From Spirometra erinaceieuropaei (lineage: Eukaryota; Platyhelminthes; Cestoda; Diphyllobothriidea; Diphyllobothriidae), in contig CACRXP010000045.1 of NCBI GenBank assembly GCA_902702965.1, forward strand, positions 347,402 to 411,401: DNA of 64,000 nt, written 5' to 3'. Positions within the stretch are counted from its first letter, which is position 1; each line of letters opens with the position of its first letter. The translations under genes were made by a program, and so were the position numbers. Shown here piece by piece: positions 31,713 to 42,120 of this stretch. The notes under the pieces are model-generated. The model searched no databases. It was not told where the DNA came from and saw nothing but the letters and a program-made list of their open reading frames with translations.

Positions 31713-32970
31713 GGGTAGACTGTATGGCTGGTAAGACGTCATTAAGTCTTTGGTGAAGCCTTTCGACTTCGCAGTTCTTTATTATGGCAAAGGTGTCATC
31801 AAAGTAGCGAAGCCATAGTTTTGGCATGATAGTTTGGAAAAGCACCCCTTCTAGTCGCTGCAACATTAGTTCGGCGAGCAGTCCTGATATTGGAGAGCCC
31901 ATCGGCGTTCGCTTTACCTGTTGGTACTATCTAGGATCGAATTAACAATAATTCCTAAGGCACAGATTTAGCAGTTCCTGTAACGTGCTGCGTTGGGATC
32001 TCAATAGGATTGTTCTGTAGGCGTTGGGTTACGCATCTGATTTCCAAATCATGTTGTATGGAAGAAAACAAGGCAACGATGTCAAAGGACAGGAAGCATT
32101 CATCAGTACTTACTTTGAGACCTTAATCCTGCGGAGGAATGCTTGAGAGTTGTTAATGCTGTAGTCCGATCCATGACTGAGCCGCCTCAGATGACTGTAT
32201 AACCACTTAGCTATATTGTACGTGGGTGATCCGATGAGTGGCACTATAATCCTCAGAGGGACATCCACTTTGTGCACTTTTGGGAGGCCATACGCGTGTG
32301 TGATGTGGGGATCACTGAGGATTTTCAACTTAGCGTCATCTGGACAGATAACGTTCAGACGAGCGAGCTCATTAACCTTCTTCTTGATTGCTGCGGCTTG
32401 CCTTTTCGTCGGGTCATCGGCGAGAAGGATATAGGCCCCCATGTCACTGAAGATTTTATTCGCCTTGTTAAGGTATTTAATTTTGTTCATGATGACAGCA
32501 GCGCCACCCTTGTCAGCGGGAACAACAACAATACTGTGATCCGACTTTAATGATCGTAATCCTTGCGCTTCTTTGGCCGGTAGATTTTGTTTGTGTCTTT
32601 TTTGTCTGAGAATACCGGGGGCGCAGCTTCGAAACTTCACGCACATATCTTCCAGAAGGTTGGAAGCCAGTAGCATGGACTCAAGCCCAGCTAGGAAGTC
32701 GGTAGGTGTGGCATCCGTATGATTAAATCCTATTCCCTTGATAGGAGGATGATTACCGCAGGTGAGAGACTCCTCTTCGATAGGTTTGTAACTCTCGTGG
32801 TCAAATTACCTTCGTTCGTAGGACGGAGAAGTGATTGGAGTTTCTTCCGGAGATCAAGTCTCTTCTTCAATCTTGCATCCTTGATGGTGGCTTTAATTCG
32901 AGAGCTCCCCCCTCACACGTCGGTCGTCTGTCTGCCCTTTTACACCAGTCGATCTACTGGGACAATCTAA
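31713..32970 (-). pseudogene. PLE-2 reverse transcriptase, 3' truncated
   Basis: The minus-strand order matches a PLE reverse transcriptase. N-terminal basic segment RIKATIKDARLKKRLDLRKK (about 32890); then HSIVVVPADKGGAAVIM; AYGLPKVHKVDVPLRIIVP; LIGSPTYNIAKWLYSHLR; motif A region LSFDIVALFSS; MGSPISGLLAELMLQRLE (motif B); and LRYFDDTFAIIK (motif C) with both catalytic aspartates. It needs frameshifts near 32750 and around 31950. After motif C the sequence ends at a SINE-1. The endonuclease that should follow is not downstream; an endonuclease of the same family lies upstream instead (33284-33717). Confidence 0.7.
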
Positions 32971-33174
32971 CATTCTCCCTTGTTTTTCATTTCGTCTGGT
33001 GTCACAAGCTCAAAAGTTCACGAGTACAACTGGACTTTTCCGAAGAACCTCATCTATTTTTCATATATATTTGCGGAAATTTTAGCTTCCTTACTAAATA
33101 TCATGGGGTGCCTGTCTTTCAATATATATATCTCTTTAGGAAGATGGAATTCTTTGGGGAACAGTAAATTTTAT

Positions 33175-33222
33175 TGTGTTAATTTTCGAGACCGGTTCCC
33201 CAGCTCGTCTTCAGACAAGGGG
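33175..33222 (-). ncRNA. hammerhead ribozyme motif, PLE-2
   Basis: Minus strand: core CTGAAGA (fits CTGANGA); helix II GAG/CTC plus CTGG/CCGG with one bulged base; distal core GAAA; then the AATT palindrome and A as the possible cleavage residue. Stem I TGT/ACA is short (3 bp). It lies just 3' of the GIY-YIG remnant at 33284-33717, the expected place in the PLE terminal repeat. The sequence is unrelated to the PLE-1 motif outside the core, so this is an independent family. Confidence 0.5.
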
Positions 33223-33283
33223 CGTGCAAAAACAATTGACTTCTAGACCCAGTCCGACAAGAGGATTCTATGATTAGTTAAGA

Positions 33284-33717
33284 TCATCTTCTCGGGATTG
33301 GTTGAGTCAGTTTGAATCTGTCCTTAACGGTTTTGTGTGTGGTATCTAAATCGATATGCCGGTTGATCCATGCCTCGTCTGAGTGAATTGCCTCCAGGAA
33401 TTCGCGGCCTTTCCTTATTGGGCAGGCGCCAACCATGCGAATGTTTTCCCATGCAAATTTGTGCCCACTGTTCAGTGCATGCATGGTTACCTGGATAGAT
33501 GGTGGCGCTTCTTTACCGCTAACTGATGTTCATGTATACGGGAAGAGGCAGATTTCCCAGTCTGACCACAATAGACGGCATCACAACTAGAGCATGGGGT
33601 TTTGTAGACAATACCTTTCCTTTCGAGGTAGCCAACCCTGCACAACCTTTGTGTGTGCAAGGTAGTTGCCGACTGGTGTGCATTTTTAAAATTGTCTTTC
33701 GAGTAGTTTAGATACAT
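33284..33717 (-). pseudogene. PLE-2 GIY-YIG endonuclease, 5' truncated
   Basis: Minus-strand peptides: KGIVYKTPCSSCDAVYCGQT (GIVY and YCGQT at the GIY and YIG sites, with a CSSC pair), RIHEHQLAVKKR with the conserved arginine and EHQ, one stop, then MHALNSGHKFAWENIRM (the conserved H of SGHxF) and the tail AINRHID-like in WINRHIDLDT. Only one stop separates the two frames, so this is one of the better preserved endonucleases. It is followed on the same strand by the hammerhead terminus and then by the start of a PLE-2 reverse transcriptase, a head-to-tail arrangement. Confidence 0.7.
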
Positions 33718-34519
33718 TTTTCACGCATGGGGCAGTTCCCCAGGTTGAATTTCATACAAAATAATCCCAAGATATCGCCCTGATGTCAATATGCCGGTTT
33801 TTTAGTGCTCCCCTTCCCGTCCGTCTGCAAACATCACATCCCCCAAAAGTAGAAGCAAAATTATTATGATTTCTTGCTGATTGTCGTCGCCCTCATAAAT
33901 CCAAGCAAATTTCATAGAAGGCAAACATAAAAATATCCCCGTTTGTGCTCATTTTGCAGGAAACCGTGACTTTTTATAACATCTTTACTATTAAGAAAAG
34001 AATTTTTCTTTTTAAACATGTATTTTTATGGAGCGTTTAGACCATACAATGTCTCATCAAGTAGTAGCATGTCTGACTATTTACTACTAACCCTTAAAAA
34101 GCATATAATTCTGTCCACATTTATTGCGAAATAGCATAAAGGAACACATGGTTTGACTTAGATAGAAAGTCCACGGCTTGTCGTTTGAAACACGAAGCAC
34201 AAGTCCAAATCCAAGACAGGTTCGGAATTACTCGAGGATTAAAAATATGGCTCAAATTCAGAGAAGACGTTCTTGTTCAAAACATTTGGAAATCAAGGGC
34301 ATTACTTCAAAAAAACTTAAAAGAAGAGATATTTGTGCACATTTTTCGCAAGGGTAAATTGAAGGACCGCACATAACTGTCGGTGGAATGTGCATCATGT
34401 GATACGGAAATGGTGATGAAATTAAAGGAAACACAGCAATTGTCTAGAATCTACTAAAAACCTTATGGTTGATTTACGCATGGCAACGGAAATGAGCGCG
34501 TTAATAAAAAAAAACGAAC
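33718..34519. other. no gene recognised
   Basis: AT-rich, short ORFs. The end (34520-34534) is the left target duplicate of the next element. Confidence 0.4.
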
Positions 34520-34989
34520 ATAAAGCAAATTTTAAAAAAGGAGACACAATCGTTGGGACAAGAACTCTATAATTATGACGTTTCGGATTCCTGCTCGAAC
34601 CCATCATCTGAGACAAAAGCAGATACGGGTGGTACATGCACAAAGGGCTGCAGTATTTATAGGATGCTGTCGCCATGCTACCGCATACCCATGAATGTTA
34701 ACGGCTCCCCCATTCATCAGGGGTCGTTGCACATGGTGTGATAACTGTTTGATGGCCGACATTTGCGTCGTTTATGACTGCAATCTTATCACGTGCGTTG
34801 GATTTTGGTGTGATGATTGCTCGACCATCTGACGCACTGACCCTGGTGTTGGGAAAAGTGCTCACCTGTGCGCTCCCCACGTGGCTAATTAGTCCGCTTA
34901 GGCGAAGTCTCAGCACCGAGTATGGAAGGGTAAGAACATTGCACTTGTTAATGGACAAGGGGCCAGTAAACCATGATTCCAGTAGCTGC

Positions 34990-36047
34990 CGGCTCCCGCG
35001 GTTGTCACCTCTTGCGAGATTTGCGATCTCGTCGAACTTGCATGTGTGTCCGGTTGGGCATTTCGTCCATTTTGCGTATGCACGGTTGACGAAGTTGAGC
35101 GGGTAGCCATTATCTTTGAAGACCCGTCTGGGAAATTTAGTTCGACATTCTTCTCTTCCGGCTCAATGCAGTGCGTTTCGACACGCCGATAGAGCGTTCT
35201 TACACAACTGCGTTTGTGGCTGATTGGGTGGTTGCTGTTGAAGTTCAGTAGTTGCATCGTATTTGTCACTTTCCTGAACACTTTGGTCTTTAGTCCACAA
35301 CAAACTTTGCGGCATTCCAGGACATCCAGGAAAGCCAGCTGGTTGTTCTTTTCCTCCTCCATCGTAAATTGAATGTCCGGGAAGACGGCGTTGAGATGTT
35401 CTTTGAATGTCAGCACCTGAGCCCGTTCGATGACGACAAAGGAATCATTTACATACCGAGCCCAGAACTGCGGTCTGGGATGTTGGAAGTCCAGCGACTC
35501 TAACCGTTGCAGAACCGCCTCAGCGTTGAATCCCGAAATCGGCGAACCCATTGGTGTGCCCTTCACCTGTTCGTAGATTGTCCCGTTGAACGTGAAGTAC
35601 CTCCTGAGACAGCACTTCAGGAACTGAAGAACTTGGGCGCGTCCAAGACGATTCTCCGTTTCATCATATTTGTTTTGTAGAATAACCTCGAGTATCTCGA
35701 TCGCCAGGTCATGGGGAATAGAAGTACAAAGGGATGTAACATCAAAAGATACCATGACATCATTTGGATGGGAACTTAACCCTTTGAGTTTCTCCAGGAA
35801 TTGTGCTGACGAAGAGACCGTGGTATCTGACTCAGCGGTCAGGAATTTGAGACGCCAGAACAGCCACTTAGTCAGTCCGTACTTTGGAGTACCTTTTGAG
35901 CGACACGATGGGTCGGAGCGGAGAGCCGCCTTTGTGCACCTTAGGGAAGTCATAGACTCGGGCCAAAGCCGTATCTTGGGGTCTCGCAATGCGTCTGTCG
36001 GTCGGTGTAATTGCACCTGAGTTCTCCAAGGCCAACAAACTAATGCA
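34990..36047 (-). pseudogene. PLE-1 reverse transcriptase lacking the GIY-YIG core
   Basis: The longest open frame of the window (36016-34910, minus). In order: ENSGAITPTDRRIARPQDTA and FPKVHKGGSPLRPIVSL in one frame, a single frameshift near 35890, then YGLTKWLFWRLKFLTAESDT, MVSFDVTSLCTSIP (motif A with Asp), KGTPMGSPISGF (motif B), ARYVNDSFVVIE (motif C, where YVDD has become YVND so a catalytic Asp is lost), and LAFLDVLECRK. After LNFVNRAYAKWT it jumps directly to KCPTGHTCKFDEIANLARGD, so about 90-100 residues holding the GIY-YIG core are deleted. N-terminus missing. Enzymatically dead on two counts. Confidence 0.75.
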
Positions 36048-36049
36048 AT

Positions 36050-36400
36050 GTGAGCCGGGAGCAGCCTGAGTCATGGCTTACTGGCCCCTTGTCCATTAAC
36101 ATTTGCAATGTTCTTACCCTTCCATACTCGGTGCTGAGACTTCGCCTAAGCGGACTAATTAGCCACGTGGGGAGCGCACAGGTGAGCACTTTTCCCAACA
36201 CCAGGGTCAGTGCGTCAGATGGTCGAGCAATCATCACACCAACATACAACGCACGTGAGAAGATTGGAGCCATAAACGACGCAAATTTCTGCCATCAAGC
36301 AGTCATTACACCATATGCAACGACCCCTGCTGAATGGGGGAGCCGTGAACATTCATGGGTATGCGGTAGCATGGCGACAGCATCCTATAAATACTGCAGC
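36050..36400 (+). pseudogene. inverted second copy of the PLE-1 C-terminus
   Basis: The plus-strand frame starts within QPESWLTGPLSINICNVLTL and continues SVLRLRLSGLISHVGSAQV, SASDGRAIITPTYNARE and KIGAINDANFCH, mirroring the minus-strand C-terminus at 34698-34958. It is the coding part of the right inverted arm. No initiation codon of its own; a by-product of the snap-back structure. Confidence 0.6.
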
Positions 36401-36566
36401 CCCTTGTGCATGTACCACCCGTATCTGCTTTTGTCTCAGATGATGGGTTCGAGCAGGAATCCGAAACATCCGGCTAATAAAGCTCTTGTCCCAGCGATCT
36501 TGTCTCCATATTTAAGACTGCTTTCTGGGACTCGTCTCTTTATTTCTATTGATAAAGCAAATTTTA

Positions 36567-39325
36567 GAAACATAACGGAGTTTAATTAATGGTTTGAGTT
36601 TGTGGTAGGTGACTGTTGCCGACATTGTAGTGTCTTCAATTAGGACGTGAAGATAAAATCTTTTATAACACGATTCAACAGTCTACCAACAGTTAAATGG
36701 GGTCCTCCACCATACCCTTGCTCGTGTTTCTTATAAAATAAATTCGAATTCGTAGAGATATCGGAGACGAATGGGAAATGTTTTTTGCTTAAGTGGCCAT
36801 TTTTCGCGGATTTGACTTTTACAGCCAGCATCAAAGACAAGCATTTGTAATTCCGCATTTTGATGTGGCCAACAGTCCTGTAACTATGTCGCCTGTTCAT
36901 CAATCTTACGACGCCACCTTAGTACTTAATTTTAATCAAAATCATATTTCTAAATGTCGATAAATGTTTTATGATTTATGTTACCTGTTATGCTTACAGC
37001 AATTTTCCACTAACCCTAAGAGGTCCTTTACTCCGCCTCAAAGTGGTGTATTGACGTTCCTTTTAGTAACAGTATAGACTTCTGAAATACTATTAAAATT
37101 GTGGAGAATTAGTGAAAACGTGTAATCGGAGCAAGCTCTTATCGGCTCTGCCTGGCAGTAGATCACGAAAGGGATTACGCAAAAGACAGATTTTGGCCTC
37201 CAATAGCTTTATCGACATTAAAGTTGCCGGTTTTCGGCTCAAGGTTGGGGTTAAATGTGGTTTGTCGGGTTAGTCTTGGGAATAGGGTTTCCAGGATTGG
37301 AGCATGACTCGAATTTAGGATGCAGGATAGGGTTAGGATTTTAGGCCTTGGGTTTTGACTACGGTTACGCCCGATGCTTCCTTAAATGCTTACAGGTTGG
37401 AAATTTTCCACTGAAGGCTTGACCACAATTGGCGTTAGGTTTGTAGCTAACTATGATCAACCCAAGGGGGTTATATACCACTCTCTTGTCCGCCCCTCGA
37501 AAGGGTATGTCTATGTGAGAACTACCGCGAGAAGAAATTTCAAGCTGAACAGTACTGTGACCTCATTAAAGCAATCTTATCGACCTGAAAGAACATTTAA
37601 AGATCTCCTGCGCTCATAAAGACGCATTCATCACTGTCATTTAGTTTCCTCAACGTGCTTAAAAAGCGCTTTCCTGCGTTTTTTACTTGCATCAAAAAAC
37701 GGAACCTTATGGATTGAGATCTCTAAAACACATTTGATCTCAAAATTCAAGCAATTCAACCTGCTAGTGCAGGGAATGACTCCTCATCCATACAGGTTTC
37801 CTTCGTAGTGTCCTCGGACACCTGCTGCAAGCATGATTCGTCCGCAGAAAACTGATTTCCCTGGTTCCTGGGTGTTGGTGTTCCCCTCCATTGCGGAAGG
37901 GACTCGGAAATCACTTACATTGGGAAATTATTTAAGCGATTTTCAGTTCAAATTTTATGATTCCGAGGGCGTCGACGACTTACTGGGCTCAGGAATTTAT
38001 CGTTGCCATGACAAGTATTGCGATGTGACTTCTGAACCTGTATAAGTTGTATGAGATGCAGTGCGGCCACACAAATGCGGTCTTACGCCTCTCCAACCCT
38101 TTTAAGTAGACTTTAACCCCGACTTTTCAAGTCGGCAGTCAGAAGCTGAGAGTATTTAAACAAAATACTAATAATTTTTGGTAATTTACTCGCCTAAGTG
38201 GGCTAGTAAAGCTGAAAGCCAGACTACACTCTCACAGAACAATTTTTTAATTTTTTCCCAACGTATGATCGTGCGCAAAGTGGACTTCTGATTATGTCTA
38301 ACCCCAGTCAGGATTGCCACCTCGATCTATTAAAAATGTTTTAGCATGTTGGAAAGACGTCGGTCAGTGCTTCATGCCTGTGTGCATAACCCACTGGCGG
38401 TGATGAGAGCTGGCTCTGACTAAACGGACGCTTCAGGACAGTCGAGCGGCAGTTGAGTGTTCAACGATCATAAACTTGCACCACACAGCCTGTCAGGTCC
38501 TGTCAATTCAGCGCCTTCGCTCGGCGTCACGTTTCAATAAATGGGGCACGGGGTCAGATTTCATCACTGAGGTCATGCCTGTCGTCTTGTCCGGCTTGCT
38601 GAGGCTCAGACCGGTCAGATTTATGATAAATATTCACTCATAAACTGGAAAATTATGCCTCCTCGCTGGGCCAGCATATGGAGGGTACTGGGGATTGATG
38701 CATGCATACTTCCAGCATATATATATTCATAAACTGTTTCACGGGATTAATTTTCGTGATTTAGAAACAAAGACTGCAACAGTGTTCTCACTGGAGACTT
38801 TATTTATGAGTAGGGAGTTTTGGCTTTTTATGTTTTCGACAAGACAAAGGTTTTCTGTGTGTTTAGACTGTCCTAATGTTTGCTTGTTGCTGATAGCCTT
38901 TGGTTTGCTTCAGACTTGCGTCATAAAGTCCCCTGATGTGGGCATAATTTCTCATTCGATAAATGAGTTGCGTAGTTTCCTGACTTTTTTAGATGGACGT
39001 TTCATTTTTATCAGTTGAATGGAGGAATCACAGTTCTACGTTGTTTGCGCGAGTTTTGACAAGTAACCTACACCCCAGGATTTAGACGTTAAATCTTTCC
39101 GGCGACGTTACAGTACCAAGCCCTGGTTTTTGGCTGGGTGGTAATAGAGGTTTTGAATTTTTTTCGGAACGCACACACCGCCGTGCGGAATTTCGTGGCC
39201 TTGGGATGAGTTGTAATCGAAATATCTCCGCGAGATCTGGTAACGGGATGGTCGAGGATCGAAATTGACTTCTCCTGATTAGTGTCTGCAACCCGCTATC
39301 TGTCATAATTTTTCGTCTTGCTACA
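36567..39325. other. no gene recognised; two unassigned small ORFs
   Basis: A G/T-rich stretch at 37230-37370 holds scattered GGTTAGG-like words but no telomeric array. ATG-initiated ORFs of 77 (37386-37619) and 70 codons (37833-38045) on the plus strand, and a 106-codon frame at 38698-39018, match no family I know and lack codon or splice support. Confidence 0.35.
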
Positions 39326-39595
39326 ATGCGGTTTACAAAAGAATTATTTATTTTCATTACTCTGTCTGCCTTCTCTCTCGCTCTCTCTGGGTCCACGCTG
39401 CCTACTTTGGAAGATCATCTGATAAAAAGAAAAGGTCATAAGAATTCGCAAGTGTTTTATCGACGCATCGGCCTGACAGATCGATTTTTACGCCCCCCCT
39501 CAGGCGGATGCTTTCAAACGTACAGAGCCCGCGTTATCACAGCTGGCGATGTGATAAAACCGCAGTCAAAATGGACCACCCAGGTATTAAAGTGA
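39326..39595 (+). CDS. possible signal-peptide exon (hypothetical)
   Basis: ATG at 39326 opens an 89-codon frame. It begins MRFTKELFIFITLSAFSLALSG: a short basic N-region, a ~15-residue hydrophobic core and small residues at a plausible cleavage site (ALSG-ST). The rest is basic with a single cysteine and no domain I recognise. A CAG-GTATTA at 39581-39589 could be a splice donor, which would make this a first coding exon (39326-39583). An overlapping 104-codon ORF exists on the other strand (39396-39082). There is no other evidence of a gene, and a chance ORF is at least as likely. Confidence 0.2.
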   Translation: MRFTKELFIFITLSAFSLALSGSTLPTLEDHLIKRKGHKNSQVFYRRIGLTDRFLRPPSGGCFQTYRARVITAGDVIKPQSKWTTQVLK

Positions 39596-40689
39596 CTTTG
39601 ACTGCAGTCCGCGGGCACATTAGGTTGTTCGCACTGCAGTTTAAGTCCGTCAATCAACCCCCTCCCCTTATTGACGACCCTGTTCTGAGAGAATATGGTA
39701 TTGTAAGTCTAAGTCAGGAATAATTGACTTAGAGGACAGACTTACGACTTCAGGTTTTGGCTTAGAATAGAAGAGGGGCATTGCGGCCGGGATCGACAGG
39801 CCTTATCTGAAATGCCAGGGTTGCTTCGTCTGCAACTTTTCCGCGACTCACCATGTAGAGTTCCTCCGGTTGCCTTCAAGATTGTAAAATAAGCTCTCTG
39901 TTGGGAATTCCAACAGATCGTTGAAACAATCTGCAGAAAGGCATTTCTCATAGCCAAGTTTTTTTCTTAAGAAAGGATGAAAATATTAAGAAATACACAA
40001 AGGTTTAGATGGAAAGTGTTTTGCGATGACCTGCTCCCACGGTCAGGTGCATCACGTAGCATTCCAAGGAGGTTTTTTATCTTTCGGAAATTACTGACAA
40101 ATATTTTGCCCGACTTCAAAGTCTTTTATTAAAATTACAAAGATAAGAGGATTTAACTGGGCGTGATTAGCCATTTTGGATTTCAAAACTCAAACGGGAT
40201 GATTTACTGCGGATGATTCAATAAAACTATCACCCTATCGCCCTTCTCAGTAAAATCCTCAAAAAAGTATTTGGTGAGCACTGAAAAGGTATGAGGTTTA
40301 CAGTATAATACATGGAAAGTGGCAAAATGTTGAGTTATTTTCTTTCATGCTTCAAAAACGATTATTTTTGGCTTTAAATAATGGCCAAACGGCAAATGGG
40401 CTTGATGCAATTTCTGGGCAGTACCGCGCCGGCTTTCGACTGCAAAACTTCCTGCCAATCGCAAGTTGAAGCAATCAAATGGCTAAGCAGTGCATCCCTC
40501 ATTGAGTGCTTTTCGCTGATTGGATGCTCTTAATAAATCCCATATTCCTGACGATCTTTGCAGAAGGAGTACTTCTTATCCGCGGTTTCGGATCCTTTTC
40601 GCATGCGCAAATAGAATCAGTCAGGGAAATCCCTAATTTTGGACATTTTTGAAAGACTTCCATAATATGTAAACGTTCGTCTGCATTTA
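39596..40689. other. no gene recognised
   Basis: Nothing identifiable. A short hairpin (CCGCAGTCAAA with TTTGACTGCAGTCCGCGG, about 39560-39616) sits at its left edge. Confidence 0.4.
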
Positions 40690-41335
40690 TACACACACAT
40701 ACATATATAAAAGGAGAAGGCTCGCCGGAAAAACTATACTCATGAATTTTCAAGTCGGTTACGCCAACTCGTCGTCAGCCGAAATGAAGTGTAAGGGGAT
40801 AATCACACTAGGGAGCTGAGGGACATCGAGGTTTCATCTACCTCTTCATATGGGATGAAAATTAAAGTGATCGCTAGTGCCAACACCATACAGGTGCGAG
40901 AGTTTCTAGAAGGTTGACGCTCTAATAACAATAGCATCAACCGCCATGTCGACTTGAACTCTCACTAAGAAGGTTTACGTTCACGGTTCGCTGGCTTGCG
41001 CCCACCCTGAGACACCAGCTGTTAATCCGTGTTCGACCACGTAGAATATCACGGAATCAGCACCTCCCCCAGAGAGTGAATCATGTGTGAAACGCTCAAC
41101 ACCTCCCCTAACGTCCGTCACCTATCCAAACACGTTCTTCACTCCCCCACACATAGACTTCTGTTTCGTCGATGTAACCTCGATGTTCCCCAGTTCCCTA
41201 CGGCGATTATCTCCCTCACACATTTTATTTCGTATGACGGCGGGTTGGTGCAACCGACTTGAAAATTCACGAGTTTACCTCGATTTTCCGACGAGCCTTC
41301 TCCTTTTATTATATCGTCTCGGAATGCATACTACC
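40690..41335. mobile_element. PLE family 3-type foldback element, no ORF
   Basis: Inverted arms of ~155 bp: 40690-40843 mirrors about 41170-41330, with shared AAAAGGAGAAGGCTCG, GAATTTTCAAGTCGGTT and GACATCGAGGTTTCATC. The ~330-bp centre has no recognisable coding sequence. The arms carry hammerhead-like blocks, the left one with a complete core. Related single termini occur at 26.6 and 33.0 kb. It is assigned to PLEs only by analogy of its structure and ribozyme with PLE-1. Confidence 0.55.
40744..40778 (-). ncRNA. hammerhead ribozyme motif, family 3
   Basis: Minus strand: CTGACGA (40778-40772), one extra base, helix II GAGTTGG/CCGACTT (7 bp with wobbles) closed by a CGTAA loop, GAAA, AATT palindrome, C. 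The partner block in the right arm (about 41238-41275) has a decayed first core but the same GAAAATTC. A stem I could not be identified with confidence. Confidence 0.45.
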
Positions 41336-41344
41336 TCCTTTATT

Positions 41345-41660
41345 CATATACAGGCAGAATGGTATTGCCGACAAAGACAAGGGAGACTGGAATGGCCATT
41401 TCCGGCTTATTAGCTGTCGTCAGCCAGTCATAGCCAAATTCTAAATGTAGAACACCTGCGGCTCGAACTCCCCACCTGTTTGTTAGAAGTCCACGCCTTT
41501 AACCACTGGGCCACGAGTACGTTGCCCTGTCGGTTTTCGATCGGGAATATACAATGGTAGGGAGCGCCCAACGATAGTTCTTATGGGACTCACGCGTTCC
41601 GTTGTGCCTTACGGTCTCTCTCACGAGCCCACTCAGCAGCCGCACAGTGGCGCATCATAT
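41345..41660 (-). mobile_element. SINE-1, most complete copy
   Basis: Minus strand, 5' to 3': leader (GCGGCTGCTGAGTGGGCTCG, AAGGCACAACGGAACGCG, CGATCGAAAACCGACAGGG). Then the tRNA-like head with box A TGGCCCAGTGGT (near 41512) and box B GAGTTCGAGCC (near 41468), a CTTCTAAC anticodon-loop-like stretch, the GGTGTTC end, linker, 45-nt hammerhead block, and tail GTCTCCCTTGTCTTTGTCGG ending near 41350. Box spacing fits an internal RNA polymerase III promoter. No protein is encoded; mobility would need LINE- or PLE-encoded enzymes (inference). Confidence 0.75.
41385..41429 (-). ncRNA. hammerhead ribozyme motif in SINE-1
   Basis: 45 nt. Stem I GACTGG/CCAGTC (6 bp, perfect); core CTGACGA; helix II CAGC/GCCG around TAATAA (three of four pairs); GAAA; the palindrome ATGGCCAT, whose first A belongs to GAAA; T as predicted cleavage residue. 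Core intact. Confidence 0.7.
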
Positions 41661-41909
41661 AGGCGGATTATTATTGCCGAATATATATAAATGGAAGTGC
41701 TCAAGTACTTACGCACACCTTGTATATCGCATAAGTGCCAATTCATGCAAATATGAAACAGCCCATTTCTGCACCTGTTTACTGACCGACTCGGACAGTG
41801 ACAGGGGCCTGGGAAGCTACCACAGTGCGCTTAAAGCCGTAGCTTGGACGGTTTTCAACTAAAAGAGCTAACTTGCACATCGCAGTCGACCCAGTGTTGT
41901 AGGTACATG

Positions 41910-42120
41910 TGGCCAACTGGTGGTCAGGCTCCAATGTCTCCCTTCTAATGGAGCTTATATGGCACTGCCACTCTGTAGAATGCGAGCCATGTGTGGCGGC
42001 ACGCCTAGTTGCGGCTTCGGCCGTGCGAAACCCCCTATGTTTGTTGTGATTAAAGTCCTGGTCATCTGTTTAGTGTACTAGGGGCTGTGAAGTGGAGCGC
42101 CAAGGTGTGGTCATGTAGAG
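41910..42120 (-). repeat. repeat B fragment
   Basis: GTGGCGGCACGCCTAGTTGCGG, TGTTGTGATTAAAGTCCTGG and GTGGAGCGCCAAGGTGTGGTC are reverse-orientation repeat B landmarks (compare 19060-19160). Confidence 0.5.

Larger units (their letters stand above)
34535..36551. mobile_element. composite PLE-1 insertion: ~450-bp inverted repeats, 15-bp target duplication
   Basis: Inverted arms 34538 to about 34985 and about 36057-36510 are close reverse complements and include the PLE C-terminal codons, the subterminal region and the terminus with a hammerhead block. The internal part is a minus-strand reverse transcriptase. The identical 15-mer ATAAAGCAAATTTTA occurs at 34520-34534 and 36552-36566, so all 2.0 kb went in as a single insertion. 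The hammerhead blocks (34575-34614 minus, 36433-36474 plus) both read CAGATGA in place of CTGATGA; the left arm keeps GAAACGTC, the right reads GAAACATC. The shared CAGATGA was probably already present when the arms were copied. Confidence 0.8.

Noticed and set aside
37230..37370. Telomere-like repeats (GGTTAGG words)
   Set aside because: Words are scattered and imperfect with no tandem TTAGGG array; it is simply G/T-rich sequence.
38698..39018. 106-codon ORF with hydrophobic segments
   Set aside because: No family resemblance, no supporting splice or codon signal; likely chance.
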